A stretch of DNA of 64,000 nucleotides from Clostridium sp. cel8 (GCF_014050525.1 NZ_JACGAG010000011.1:1-64000), one strand, 5' to 3'. Shown: positions 1-9,006, numbered from the stretch's first letter. Translations and numbers: made by a program. The notes: generated from the letters alone by a model not told the origin.

Positions 1-227
1 AAATTTTTAACTTTTATTTTTCAATCTATAATATTTCCTTTTTCTTGTATTTAATTTTTTAATTATGCTCATATCTACTATTATATAGGATACACTATAT
101 TTATTAAATTACATATATAATATTTAAATTTATTTTACATTTATTCATATTTATTTTAAGGCTTTTTTAAGGTTATACATTCAAAATAATAAATAAGATA
201 AGACAATTTGAATTGAGGTGAATAAAA

Positions 228-1196
228 ATGAAACAAGATATAATTTATTCCGTTGTGGTTCCACTATATAATGAAGAACTTGTTATCGATCATAGCTACT
301 TTCGTTTAAAAGAGATAATGGACTCTACTTGTGAAAGTTATGAAATAATATTTATAAATGATGGAAGTTCTGATAAAACCCGTGAAAAATCAGAATATAT
401 ATGTAGCAAAGATAAAAATGTAAAGCTAATTAATTTTTCAAGAAATTTTGGTCACCAATGTGCAATAACTGCTGGTATGGAGTATGCGTCAGGTAAGGCA
501 GTTGTTGTAATAGATGCTGATCTTCAAGACCCACCTGAAGTCATTCTAGATATGATTAAAAAATGGAAAGAAGGCTATGATGTAGTTTATGGAAAGAGAG
601 CTAAAAGAGAAGGCGAAAGCTTTTTTAAAAAATTTACAGCTCAAACATTTTACAGACTACTAGACAGTATTACTAGCATAAATATTCCTGTAGATACTGG
701 GGACTTTAGACTTATAGATAGGAAAGTATGTGACACTTTAAACTCGCTGCCTGAAAAAAATAGATATGTGCGTGGACTTGTAAGCTGGGTTGGATACAAA
801 CAAACTTCAGTAGAATTTGTGAGACATGAAAGATTTGCAGGTGAAAGTAAATATCCTCTTAAGAAAATGATTAAACTAGCATTAGATGGCATAACATCTT
901 TTTCATTTAAGCCTTTGTTTATTTCTGGATATTTAGGTTGTATTTCATTGTTTATAGGATTAATTTCATTAATATGGATTTTTATAAAGCATATAATTTC
1001 AAATTCTGCCATAATAAATTTTGGATTTCTACTTAGTATTAATTTAATGATGTTTGGAATAGTACTAATATGTATGGGTATAATTGGCCAATACATCGGA
1101 AGAATTTTTGATGAAAGTAAAAATCGACCAAACTATATAATTGAAAGTATAATAAATAAAGATAAGGTAAGTGATGAACATGAATCCTTTAATTAA
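228..1196 (+). CDS. GT2 polyprenyl-phosphate glycosyltransferase (GtrB/YkcC-like)
   Basis: Family 2 glycosyltransferase that probably moves a sugar from a nucleotide donor to undecaprenyl phosphate on the inner membrane face. The GT-A domain fills about residues 1-210. It opens with VVVPLYNEE, has a nucleotide-binding INDGSSD and a metal-site DADLQDPP. Two hydrophobic segments (about 230-255 and 265-290) anchor the C-terminus, as in GtrB, DPM1 and B. subtilis YkcC. A GAGGTG ribosome binding site lies about 7 nt before the ATG. The gene overlaps the following gtrA-like gene, so the two are probably translated together. The family call is firm; the sugar and final acceptor cannot be read from sequence. 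Confidence 0.9.
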   Translation: MKQDIIYSVVVPLYNEELVIDHSYFRLKEIMDSTCESYEIIFINDGSSDKTREKSEYICSKDKNVKLINFSRNFGHQCAITAGMEYASGKAVVVIDADLQDPPEVILDMIKKWKEGYDVVYGKRAKREGESFFKKFTAQTFYRLLDSITSINIPVDTGDFRLIDRKVCDTLNSLPEKNRYVRGLVSWVGYKQTSVEFVRHERFAGESKYPLKKMIKLALDGITSFSFKPLFISGYLGCISLFIGLISLIWIFIKHIISNSAIINFGFLLSINLMMFGIVLICMGIIGQYIGRIFDESKNRPNYIIESIINKDKVSDEHESFN

Positions 1197-1599
1197 AACA
1201 GTAGACTATATATTTAATGGAAATCTGAAATTATTAAGTCGTTTTTCTGCAACAGGAGTGTTAAATACAATTATAGATTTTTTAACTTTTTCAATATGCA
1301 ATAGTATATTAGGTATATATTATACTTCAAGCCAAATAATTGGTTATAGCTTTGGAGTCATAAACAGTTTCATATTTAACAAAAAATGGACTTTTGAAGC
1401 AAATAATTCTAAAAAAGAACTTTATAGTGAATTGTTCCAATTTATAATAGTCAACATTCTTTCTCTGTCTATTACAATAATACTCATGAAACTACTAATA
1501 AATAATTTTAATTCTAATGTATATATAGCAAAAATAATCGTAACATTTGCAGCCCAAGCAGTTAACTTCTTATTATATAAGATTTGGGTATTTAATTAA
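1174..1599 (+). CDS. GtrA-family membrane protein (putative lipid-linked sugar flippase)
   Basis: Small polytopic membrane protein of about 141 residues with four hydrophobic segments, matching the GtrA/DPMS family. Typical motifs are RFSATGVLNTIIDF near the N-terminus, SFGVINSFIFNKKWTF in the centre and QAVNFLLYKIWVF at the end. GtrA proteins are thought to flip polyprenyl-phosphate-sugar across the membrane. The start overlaps the end of the upstream GT2 gene by about 23 nt. A GTG at 1171, ATG at 1174 and ATG at 1180 are all possible starts; AAGG at 1164-1167 fits ATG 1174 best. Together with the GT2 and GT39 neighbours it makes a classic three-part glycosylation module. Confidence 0.88.
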   Translation: MNMNPLIKTVDYIFNGNLKLLSRFSATGVLNTIIDFLTFSICNSILGIYYTSSQIIGYSFGVINSFIFNKKWTFEANNSKKELYSELFQFIIVNILSLSITIILMKLLINNFNSNVYIAKIIVTFAAQAVNFLLYKIWVFN

Positions 1600-1611
1600 G
1601 GAGGAAAATGT

Positions 1612-3765
1612 ATGAAAAAAATAAAATTCACAAAAGAAAAAATCGCCATATCATTAATTTTAATACTATCTGCAATATTAAATTTCACTAATTTAACGAT
1701 ACAAGGGTATAGCAATCTGTATTATGCTTCTGGCGTAAAAAGTATGCTTTTAAATTTCACAAATTTCTTTTTTGTTTCCTTTGATCCAGCAGGCTTTGTA
1801 TCTATAGATAAACCACCACTTGGATTTTGGATGCAAGCCATATCAGCAAAGATATTTGGTTTTAGTGGAGTAAGTATACTTCTTCCTCAAGCTCTTGCTG
1901 GCGTTATATCTGTAGGATTATTATACTATCTAGTTAAAAGATCTTTTGGACCTACTGCCGGAATATTATCTGCTTTATTTCTTGCTATAACACCTGTTTT
2001 TGTTGCTGCAAGTAGAAACAACACAATAGATAATCTGTTAGTTATGACTTTGTTATTTGCATGTATATTTTTATCAAAAGCAGCAGAAAGAGGTAAATTT
2101 AAATACTTAATAATAAGCTTGATACTTGTAGGCATAGGTTTTAATATAAAAATGCTTGAAGCTTATATGATAGCTCCTGCTATGTATATAACTTATCTTA
2201 TATCAACTGCTGCACCTATAAAAAAGAAGATAGTTCATTTGATTGTTGGAACAATGGTACTTGCTGTTGTATCTCTATCATGGGCATTTGTAGTTGATCT
2301 TGTTCCATCTCAAAACAGACCTTATGTAGGAAGCAGCACAAATAATACTGTTACAGAACTCATATTTGGCCATAATGGTGTTGCTAGACTCAGTAGCTCA
2401 AAAGGCGGAGGCGGAAGAGGCGGAAATGGCCAACGTCCTGCAATGATGAATAAAGCTAAAACTTCTGATACTTCCACAGATTCTAAACAAAACTTACGCG
2501 CTAATGGTCCTAATTCTGCTAGTATCCCTAATGCTAACAGTGGCAATGCTGCTAATTCTAGTGGGATTCCTGGTCCTGGTAACGGTGGCGGTACTCCTGG
2601 CGGTGGTGGCGGTGCTCCTGGTGGTTCTTCTTCACTATCTGGAAATTTTGGAGGACAAACACCATCAGGTATTACAAGATTATTTTCTAAGAATATATTG
2701 TCTGATCAGATATGTTGGTTTATTCCACTGGCATTTTTAGGCTTTATAGCATCACTATTGGCTCAAAAATTCCGTTTACCTTTTAACAATAAAAAGAAAT
2801 TAGATCTAGTGCTATGGATTTTCTGGCTACTTCCAGAGTTTATATATTTCAGTTTTACAACAGGATTGTTCCATCCTTATTATTTAACTATGATGGCTCC
2901 TCCAATTGCTGCACTATCAGGAATTGGAATAACATCTATGTGGAAATTATATAAGGAAGGTGGAATAAAGTCCTATCTTCTTCCAGTATCATTTATATTA
3001 GAAGGTATTTTGCACCTTGTTATGCTTTCTTACTTTATAGACAGTATATCAAGTACAATAACAATGATTATTATAACAGCTGCAGTATTGAGTTTTATAT
3101 CATCTATAGGGCTTATAATCTATAAACTTGTAAAACAACAAGATTCTTTTAATGGTAAAAACTTTAAGTTTGCTAAAACCCTTACTGCTCTTGCACTTAT
3201 AGGAATTCTAACAACCCCTGCAATAGGTTCAGCTGCTGTAATAAATCATGCAATCAATGGATCAATGCCAGCTGCAGGATTAGAGCTTTTGTCAGATGAA
3301 GTATCTAATGATTCATCACTTAGCATAAATACTAAGCTTATAGAATTCATCAAATCAAATGCTCCTAATACAAAATATCAACTTGTAGTATCTGACTCAC
3401 AAAGTGCTGACAGTATAATACTTGGAAGCGATGTATCTGTAATAGCTTTAGGTGGCTTCTCAGGATCAGATAATATATTGACTTTAAGTGAATTTAAGGA
3501 ATTAGTTAAAAATGGAGATGTTAGATATGTTCTCTCAAGTGGATCCAGCGGAAGAAGTTCTATAATGCAATGGGTTCAGGAAAATGGAAAAGAAGTTCCA
3601 AAGAGTGAATGGAGTAACACTTCAAGTAATACAGATAGTAGTACAAATACTACAGAAGAAGAATCAATTAATGCTAAGGATTCAAAAGCAAATAGATTTG
3701 GTAAAGACATGAAAATGGGAATGAATTCTCAAACATTATATGATTTAAAAGGTACAGTAAATTAA
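1612..3765 (+). CDS. GT39 family membrane glycosyltransferase with Gly/Ser-rich insert (YkcB-like)
   Basis: Large polytopic protein (717 aa) of the ArnT/PMT-like GT39 family, which uses lipid-linked sugars on the outer membrane face. The first extracellular loop has SFDPAGFVSIDKPPLGFW, carrying the acidic residue typical of the catalytic loop. About ten hydrophobic segments follow. Residues about 260-355 are a low-complexity insert very rich in Gly, Ser, Asn and Pro, placed between transmembrane segments. The C-terminal ~170 residues are a soluble domain with a Ser/Thr/Asn-rich tail. It sits 12 nt after gtrA behind a GGAGG site and ends at a strong terminator. The likely role is final sugar transfer onto a cell-surface acceptor. 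Confidence 0.87.
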   Translation: MKKIKFTKEKIAISLILILSAILNFTNLTIQGYSNLYYASGVKSMLLNFTNFFFVSFDPAGFVSIDKPPLGFWMQAISAKIFGFSGVSILLPQALAGVISVGLLYYLVKRSFGPTAGILSALFLAITPVFVAASRNNTIDNLLVMTLLFACIFLSKAAERGKFKYLIISLILVGIGFNIKMLEAYMIAPAMYITYLISTAAPIKKKIVHLIVGTMVLAVVSLSWAFVVDLVPSQNRPYVGSSTNNTVTELIFGHNGVARLSSSKGGGGRGGNGQRPAMMNKAKTSDTSTDSKQNLRANGPNSASIPNANSGNAANSSGIPGPGNGGGTPGGGGGAPGGSSSLSGNFGGQTPSGITRLFSKNILSDQICWFIPLAFLGFIASLLAQKFRLPFNNKKKLDLVLWIFWLLPEFIYFSFTTGLFHPYYLTMMAPPIAALSGIGITSMWKLYKEGGIKSYLLPVSFILEGILHLVMLSYFIDSISSTITMIIITAAVLSFISSIGLIIYKLVKQQDSFNGKNFKFAKTLTALALIGILTTPAIGSAAVINHAINGSMPAAGLELLSDEVSNDSSLSINTKLIEFIKSNAPNTKYQLVVSDSQSADSIILGSDVSVIALGGFSGSDNILTLSEFKELVKNGDVRYVLSSGSSGRSSIMQWVQENGKEVPKSEWSNTSSNTDSSTNTTEEESINAKDSKANRFGKDMKMGMNSQTLYDLKGTVN

Positions 3766-3782
3766 ACAATAATAAAAATTAA

Positions 3783-3826
3783 AAGGATGCCTTAAAATGA
3801 ATTATTAATCAAATTTAGGCATCCTT
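3783..3826. terminator. Bidirectional Rho-independent terminator
   Basis: A 10-bp stem (3783-3792 with 3817-3826, AAGGATGCCT/AGGCATCCTT) lies between two convergent genes. A-rich DNA before it and T-rich DNA after it let it end both the GT39 transcript and the PTS operon from the other strand. Confidence 0.85.
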
Positions 3827-3844
3827 ATTATTTATAATATTTTT

Positions 3845-4678
3845 CTAATATATCCTATTAAATATATCCTTTAATTGTTTCAAAGAATCAAATATAAGAG
3901 TTGGTTTTACATCGGATTTTTTCAAATCATCTTCTTTTGCTTCTCCTGTTAATACAAGTATTGTAATTACATTACTTCCTTTACCTATTGCAATATCCGT
4001 ATACAGTCTATCTCCAACAAATGCTATATCATTTTCATCAAATCCTGTATCTTTAATAATGTATTTCAATGTATATTTAGATGGTTTACCAAAAAACTCT
4101 GGTTCCACACCTGTAGACGCAGTTATCATCGCACATATAGAACCACAATCCGGTATAAATCCATCCTCAACAGGACAATTAAGATCAGGATTTACTCCCA
4201 AAAACATTGCTCCATTTCTTATGAATTTACATGCTTTAGATACATTTTCATATGCTAAAGAAGTATCAAACCCAACTACAACTATATCTGCATTTTCTTC
4301 TACTAATTTTATGCCAGCCTCTTTAAAATCTTCTTTTAAATAATTATTTCCTAATAAAAATACATTTTTATGGGGAAATTTTTCTTTAATATAGTTTATT
4401 ATAACTTGATTTGAAGTCAACATCATATCATTTTTTAAGTTATATCCCATGTTTTTTATTTTTTCTATATAAACTTTAGCATTTTTAGAAGAATTGTTAG
4501 TAAAAAATTTAAATTTTATATTATTTTTTTCTAGTAGTTTAAAAAAGTCTATAGAACCATAAATAAGTTTATTACCTAAATAAATAGTTCCATCTAAATC
4601 AAATATAAAGCACTTTATTCTCTTTAGTAAATTTACACTAGCTTGTTCATAGCCTAATATCTTACTTGTATCATTCAT
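3845..4678 (-). CDS. HAD subfamily IIA sugar-phosphate phosphatase (NagD/AraL-like)
   Basis: Haloacid dehalogenase phosphatase of 277 aa. Motif I is FDLDGTIYLG, motif II the FFTNNSSKN stretch, and the C-terminal motif is GKPSKY followed by VGDRLYTDIAIG. The IIA cap and the length fit the NagD/AraL/PNPP group, which removes phosphate from small sugar and glycerol phosphates. It is the last gene of the mannose-family PTS operon; its ATG directly follows the stop codon of the glycerol-1-phosphate dehydrogenase gene, so the two are tightly coupled. In B. subtilis the same two families (AraL and AraM) are neighbours in the arabinose operon, which supports a shared substrate. The exact substrate is unknown. 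Confidence 0.88.
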   Translation of the reverse strand: MNDTSKILGYEQASVNLLKRIKCFIFDLDGTIYLGNKLIYGSIDFFKLLEKNNIKFKFFTNNSSKNAKVYIEKIKNMGYNLKNDMMLTSNQVIINYIKEKFPHKNVFLLGNNYLKEDFKEAGIKLVEENADIVVVGFDTSLAYENVSKACKFIRNGAMFLGVNPDLNCPVEDGFIPDCGSICAMITASTGVEPEFFGKPSKYTLKYIIKDTGFDENDIAFVGDRLYTDIAIGKGSNVITILVLTGEAKEDDLKKSDVKPTLIFDSLKQLKDIFNRIY

Positions 4679-6058
4679 CTAATCTCTTACCTCATTTAAA
4701 TATTTTTCTATATGATGTGCAAATTCTTCTAATAATCCAAGATCCGAAATCAGACTCAATACTGTATATCTAGTTCTTATTTCTTTTGACATCGTTAACG
4801 CATTGAAAATAGATTCATTTTTTATTCCAATTTCTTCAGGTAGAGTTGGAGCTCCCACTTTTATTAAAACTTCTTTAATTTCTTCAGTAGATGGAACGCC
4901 CTTCAATATTTTTTTGATTTCATCTTGGTGTTCCCTAATACTACTAATTCTTTTAAGTCTTTTTTCAATTGAAGTTGTTTCATCTTTTTTACTTATTTCA
5001 ATAATACCACTTGCTGCTTCTTTAAAAATAGAATTAACTCTTTGTGTCCATTTATTTATATCAAAAGATTTAGCTTTAAATATAGCATTATCAAAGTCAA
5101 TATCTTTATCAGATAACATCTCTCTCAATTTTGTAGTTATAACTGTATTAACTCCAACCTTTCTTCCATGAAGTATAGCTTTTTTATTTTGAAATAAAAA
5201 CATCATTTCAAAATAGTGGGCCAAATGATGTTCAGAACCAGAAGCAGGCCTAGAATTTCCAACAAAACTCATTGCTATTCCAACTAAAATCAATGCTTCC
5301 ATTAAACTTTTTATTGCTTGAGGTTCTCTGTTTTTTATTCCTTCTGCATTATTTACACACTTTTTTAAAGAATTTTCTACCATTTTGGCTGTAACACAAC
5401 AATAATATTCTTGATTTATAACTTTGCTCAACTTCCAATCATTTAAAGCTGAATACTTACCTACTATATCTCCAAAACCGGCTAAAATCATATCTTTTGG
5501 AGATTTTCTTAATACATTTACATCACCAATAATTGCTTTTGGAACCGAAGCATTATAAGTTATTTTTAAATTTCCAACTATAAGTGCAGCACCATTTGAT
5601 GCAAATCCATCCATGGATGGAGCAGTTCCTACAATAATTGATGGAATTCCTAACTTATTACTTACAAACTTTCCTAAATCATTTAAAGTTCCAGTACCTA
5701 CTGTAACTATGGCATCTATATCTTCATCTATTTGTATAATTAATTTTCCTACTGCTTCTTCATCAGGAACAAGTTCTTCTTCAACTTTAAATATAAATTC
5801 CTTATATTTAAAATTATTCTTATATAAAGTTTCAGCAACTAATTTTCCTGCTGCTTCATAGGTATGTGTATCTGAAACTATTAATACTTTCTGAAACTTA
5901 TACTTTTTTAATAAATCTGGAATTTTTTTTATAGCATATTCTTCGACTATTACATCTTCTAATCCAATTGAATGACTTTTTCCACATTGACACCTTAAAT
6001 CATCCCTTAAAAAATCCTTCAATTGCAATTTATCTATATTTTCTATTGTCAAATTCAT
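4679..6058 (-). CDS. sn-glycerol-1-phosphate dehydrogenase family protein (AraM/EgsA-like)
   Basis: Iron-alcohol-dehydrogenase superfamily protein of about 459 aa resembling AraM. The N-terminal half is a nucleotide-binding fold with VTVGTGTLNDLGKF and APSMDGFASNGAAL, motifs typical of glycerol-1-phosphate dehydrogenases. Metal-ligand residues appear in GFGDIVGK (Asp) and SEHHLAHYFE (His). A Cys-containing CQCGKSHS near the N-terminus is also seen in AraM-like proteins. ATG 6058 is chosen because AAGGAAG lies 9 nt upstream; GTG 6067 would touch that site. It lies between PTS component IID and the HAD phosphatase. The known reaction is the NAD(P)H-linked interconversion of DHAP and glycerol-1-phosphate, but in a PTS operon a related polyol phosphate is equally possible. 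Confidence 0.87.
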   Translation of the reverse strand: MNLTIENIDKLQLKDFLRDDLRCQCGKSHSIGLEDVIVEEYAIKKIPDLLKKYKFQKVLIVSDTHTYEAAGKLVAETLYKNNFKYKEFIFKVEEELVPDEEAVGKLIIQIDEDIDAIVTVGTGTLNDLGKFVSNKLGIPSIIVGTAPSMDGFASNGAALIVGNLKITYNASVPKAIIGDVNVLRKSPKDMILAGFGDIVGKYSALNDWKLSKVINQEYYCCVTAKMVENSLKKCVNNAEGIKNREPQAIKSLMEALILVGIAMSFVGNSRPASGSEHHLAHYFEMMFLFQNKKAILHGRKVGVNTVITTKLREMLSDKDIDFDNAIFKAKSFDINKWTQRVNSIFKEAASGIIEISKKDETTSIEKRLKRISSIREHQDEIKKILKGVPSTEEIKEVLIKVGAPTLPEEIGIKNESIFNALTMSKEIRTRYTVLSLISDLGLLEEFAHHIEKYLNEVRD

Positions 6059-6111
6059 ACTTAACACTTCCTTTTAATTGCTAAAAATATCAATTAATTT
6101 TTTAATGTGTT

Positions 6112-6969
6112 TTAAAATATACCTAACATACCAGTAACAACCCCTATAATTATAAGAATTCCCATTAATTTTATTGGTGATACACCTTTCTTTACCAAAT
6201 GTAAAACCCATAAAGTTAGTACAAGAGGTATTAATCCTGGCATTAATTTATCTAATAGATCCTTTTGAAGACTAAAATTTACTTTTCCCATTTTAAAAGT
6301 TATAAAAGCTTGTAAATTTACAAATCTACCAACAAGTCCACCCATTACAAGAGTTCCTAAAATTGAAGCTGCTTCAATTACTTTATTAATTTTCCCACCT
6401 TTTAATATTTCTTCAACGGCTTTTTTCCCAAATTTATAACCATTCGTCCACATAGTAAAAGAAATAGTTGTCATTATAATATATTGGGCTATTAAAAATA
6501 TTATAGGTCCTACTATATTTTGTGTATTAGTTATACCAATACATATAGCTAGTACAATTGGAGTAATGACTCCTTGAGTAAGAGTATCTCCTACTCCTGC
6601 TAATGGTCCCATAAGACCTGTTTTTATAGCATTTAAACTTTCATCAGTTATTGGTTTATTATTTGACTTTTCTTCTTCCATTGCTATGGTTATTCCATGG
6701 ATAACAGAGCCACAAATTGGTTCAGTATTGAAAAACGCAAGATGTCTTTGCATTGCTAATTTTCTTTCTTCTTTAGATGTATACAACTTTTTTATAACTG
6801 GCATCATAGAATGTGCAAAAGCCGTAGCTTGTAATCTTTCATAGTTATAATTAGATTGTGCAAACATAAACCATCTAATCCAACTTTTAATTATATCTTT
6901 CTTTGTAAGCTTTTTTTGATTTTTAGTATTATCACTTTTATCATCAACTAAAACATTTACATCGTTCAT
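6112..6969 (-). CDS. PTS mannose-family component IID
   Basis: Integral membrane component of a mannose/fructose/sorbose-class phosphotransferase system (285 aa). It has the family's N-terminal helix region with RWFMFAQSNYNYERLQATAFAHSMMP, then AMEEEKSNN and GLMGPLAGVGDTLTQG, the best-conserved IID stretch (only short parts are quoted here as landmarks). The C-terminal third has several hydrophobic segments. It works with IIC to carry the sugar through the membrane. It follows IIC by 25 nt and has a GGAGG site. The N-terminus carries about 20 extra charged residues compared with the usual family start. Confidence 0.93.
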   Translation of the reverse strand: MNDVNVLVDDKSDNTKNQKKLTKKDIIKSWIRWFMFAQSNYNYERLQATAFAHSMMPVIKKLYTSKEERKLAMQRHLAFFNTEPICGSVIHGITIAMEEEKSNNKPITDESLNAIKTGLMGPLAGVGDTLTQGVITPIVLAICIGITNTQNIVGPIIFLIAQYIIMTTISFTMWTNGYKFGKKAVEEILKGGKINKVIEAASILGTLVMGGLVGRFVNLQAFITFKMGKVNFSLQKDLLDKLMPGLIPLVLTLWVLHLVKKGVSPIKLMGILIIIGVVTGMLGIF

Positions 6970-6994
6970 AAAAATTCCTCCTTTAAATTAATTC

Positions 6995-7753
6995 TTATGC
7001 CTTTGCAGCAGAGTTTGTATTTTTTATAGATGTTATAGTTAGTGCAAGTACTATGCCTATTATAGAAATAATGACTATATCTAGTTTAAAATATACAGAC
7101 ATTAATATTCCAAGAACGAAAAATGGCATTGTAAACGAATTACCTATTAATTTTAAGTTCATTGCAATTCCAAGTGCAGGTAGCATAGCTCCTATTACAT
7201 TAAATACATGTAACACATTAGGACTTAAAACTTTAAGCATTCCATTCATTGCATTTGGACCATAATAAGCTACTAACATTGCTGGAATAAAACTAAGTAA
7301 AAACAATACTATTTGAGGAGGAACTATATTTATAAATGCTACTTTATCAATGTTATCTTTCTCAACTTCTTTATCCGCCCAGTGGACAAAGAATGAATCA
7401 ATTGTCATTTTACCTATCCATAGGACTGTTGCTATAGTTCCAAGTGGAACCGATATCGCCATAGCAGTTTTTACATCTAAATTAGATGCTATTGCTAATG
7501 CCGTTCCAATATAACCTGCAAATGATGGATCTCCCATTTGGGCACCTCCAGCAGATATAAATCCTAAATAAATAACATTTATTCCTGCTCCTATTAATGC
7601 ACCTTCAAGCGGTTTACCCAATATTATTCCAGTTATAAATCCAGCAAGTAGTGGCCTGTTAAATGTAAAGAAACCAACATAAGTAAACCATGGACTCCAT
7701 GAAATGTAATAAAAAATACCAATTAATATTGCTTGTAATAAAGTAATATGCAT
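6995..7753 (-). CDS. PTS mannose-family component IIC
   Basis: Membrane channel component (252 aa) with about seven hydrophobic segments. The N-terminal GFFTFNRPLLAGFITGIILG and the following GAGINVIYLGFISAGGAQMGDP are hallmark sequences of mannose-class IIC proteins. It is co-transcribed with IIB (about 50 nt upstream) and IID (25 nt downstream). The sugar cannot be inferred: mannose-class systems also take up glucose, fructose, sorbose, amino sugars and fructosamines. Confidence 0.93.
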   Translation of the reverse strand: MHITLLQAILIGIFYYISWSPWFTYVGFFTFNRPLLAGFITGIILGKPLEGALIGAGINVIYLGFISAGGAQMGDPSFAGYIGTALAIASNLDVKTAMAISVPLGTIATVLWIGKMTIDSFFVHWADKEVEKDNIDKVAFINIVPPQIVLFLLSFIPAMLVAYYGPNAMNGMLKVLSPNVLHVFNVIGAMLPALGIAMNLKLIGNSFTMPFFVLGILMSVYFKLDIVIISIIGIVLALTITSIKNTNSAAKA

Positions 7754-7804
7754 TTAATTTTCATCTCCCTTAACTTATATATATAAAATATTATCATTAT
7801 TAAA

Positions 7805-8278
7805 CTATAGTAATTTAGATACATCAATCTGCTTAGCATCTGGAACTATTTGAAGAAATATATTTACATTTTTATCTATAAGTTCTTTGAATGCAGCTCT
7901 TTCTTCTTCTGAAATTGAAATATTCTTATATAACTGTTTTCTACCATGTTTTGCACCCATACCTCCTAAATTCAATTCTTTTATAGTAACTCCTGAATTT
8001 ATAAGAGAAACTATAGTTAGTGGTGTCTTCACAAGTATTATTACCTTCTCCCCAGTATCATCACTATTTATAACATTTACAGCATCCTTTACTGAAAGTA
8101 CATCAACAGATATTGAACTTGGTGCTGCAGACTTCAAAACCATTTCCATAAACGAATCTTTTGCCACCTCATCATCTACTACAATAATCCTATTAGCCTT
8201 AGTAACTTTACACCATGCTGTAGCAACCTGACCATGAATTAATCTATCGTCTATTCTTGTAAGAACAATGTTTAACAT
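7805..8278 (-). CDS. PTS mannose-family component IIB
   Basis: Cytoplasmic phosphocarrier of 157 aa. The active-site loop RIDDRLIHGQVATAW holds the His that receives phosphate from IIA. The length and the FLQIVPDAKQIDVSKLL ending are typical of mannose-class IIB. It starts 21 nt after the IIA stop codon. IIA and IIB are separate polypeptides here, unlike the fused IIAB of E. coli ManX. Confidence 0.94.
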   Translation of the reverse strand: MLNIVLTRIDDRLIHGQVATAWCKVTKANRIIVVDDEVAKDSFMEMVLKSAAPSSISVDVLSVKDAVNVINSDDTGEKVIILVKTPLTIVSLINSGVTIKELNLGGMGAKHGRKQLYKNISISEEERAAFKELIDKNVNIFLQIVPDAKQIDVSKLL

Positions 8279-8299
8279 AATACTTCAACTCCTTAACTT

Positions 8300-8731
8300 T
8301 TAATTATTTTTTAATAATTTAGAATTTATTTTAATTTCATGAAATAATTCTTTTATTCCTTGACTTCCACATTTTATACATGATTCGGTTAAATCATCTA
8401 AGTTACACACATCTCTAGTAGTAAATGCTTTTAAAAGCATTGGTAAATTAACTCCAGTTATGCATCTAAACTTTGTATTTTTAACTTTATTTGCACTAAA
8501 AGCTGCTGCATTATATGGACTTGCACCAAAAAGATCTGTAAATATTAGAACTCCATCCCCTTTATCAAGAGATACTATAGTATCTTTAACTTTTAAACGA
8601 AATTCTTCAATACTATCATTATATTGAAGCCCTAGAGAAACCGTTTGATTTTGTTTCCCTATAATTAGTTCCACTGTTTTCAAAATCTCAGCTGCAAAAT
8701 TTCCATGCGTTATTACTAATATTCCAATCAT
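8300..8731 (-). CDS. PTS mannose-family component IIA
   Basis: First gene of the sigma-54-driven operon (143 aa). ILVITHGNFAAEIL near the N-terminus contains the active-site His (about residue 9) phosphorylated by HPr. VLIFTDLFGASPYNAA is the second conserved block of the family. The same domain also occurs inside the LevR-type regulator upstream, which is how such regulators sense PTS activity. Confidence 0.94.
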   Translation of the reverse strand: MIGILVITHGNFAAEILKTVELIIGKQNQTVSLGLQYNDSIEEFRLKVKDTIVSLDKGDGVLIFTDLFGASPYNAAAFSANKVKNTKFRCITGVNLPMLLKAFTTRDVCNLDDLTESCIKCGSQGIKELFHEIKINSKLLKNN

Positions 8732-8798
8732 TAAATCACCACTTTCTATATCTTAGTCTATATAAAGCTAAATATATATTTAACTTCAATAATTTAAT

Positions 8799-8816
8799 AA
8801 GCAATATTTATGCCAA
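8799..8816 (-). promoter_or_regulatory. Sigma-54 (-24/-12) promoter of the PTS operon
   Basis: Read on the minus strand the site is TTGGCATAAATATTGCTT, matching the consensus TGGCAY-N5-TTGCW with GG at -24 and GC at -12 in exact spacing. It lies about 70 nt upstream of the IIA start codon. The neighbouring gene encodes a sigma-54-dependent activator, so the match is very unlikely to be chance. Confidence 0.93.
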
Positions 8817-8961
8817 AATATTATATAAAAGTGTATCAAATTTTTTAAATATATTTTATATTGATAATCTGAAGAAATATAGGTAAATTTTTATTAATTT
8901 TTGTTTTATATATTTATTTCAATATAAATTATTTTTATGATAATAATTAATTTATTTAAAC

Positions 8962-8990
8962 GTGTGTCAATTAATTATATATGTGTGTCA
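8962..8990. promoter_or_regulatory. Paired GTGTGTCA repeats, probable activator-binding site
   Basis: GTGTGTCA occurs at 8962-8969 and again at 8983-8990, exactly 21 bp apart, two helical turns. The pair lies about 150 bp upstream of the -24 element, the distance expected for an enhancer bound by a LevR-type activator. The repeat is visible; binding is inferred. Confidence 0.55.
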
Positions 8991-9006
8991 TATATGTATC
9001 AAAAAA

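Noticed and set aside
1-227. Regulatory element before the GT2 gene
   Set aside because: AT-rich leader without a convincing promoter pair or hairpin; only the GAGGTG ribosome binding site is clear.
2504-2740. Frame of 78 codons inside the GT39 gene
   Set aside because: It is a shadow of the Gly-rich repeat region; valine/leucine runs come from GGT/GGC repeats read in another frame.
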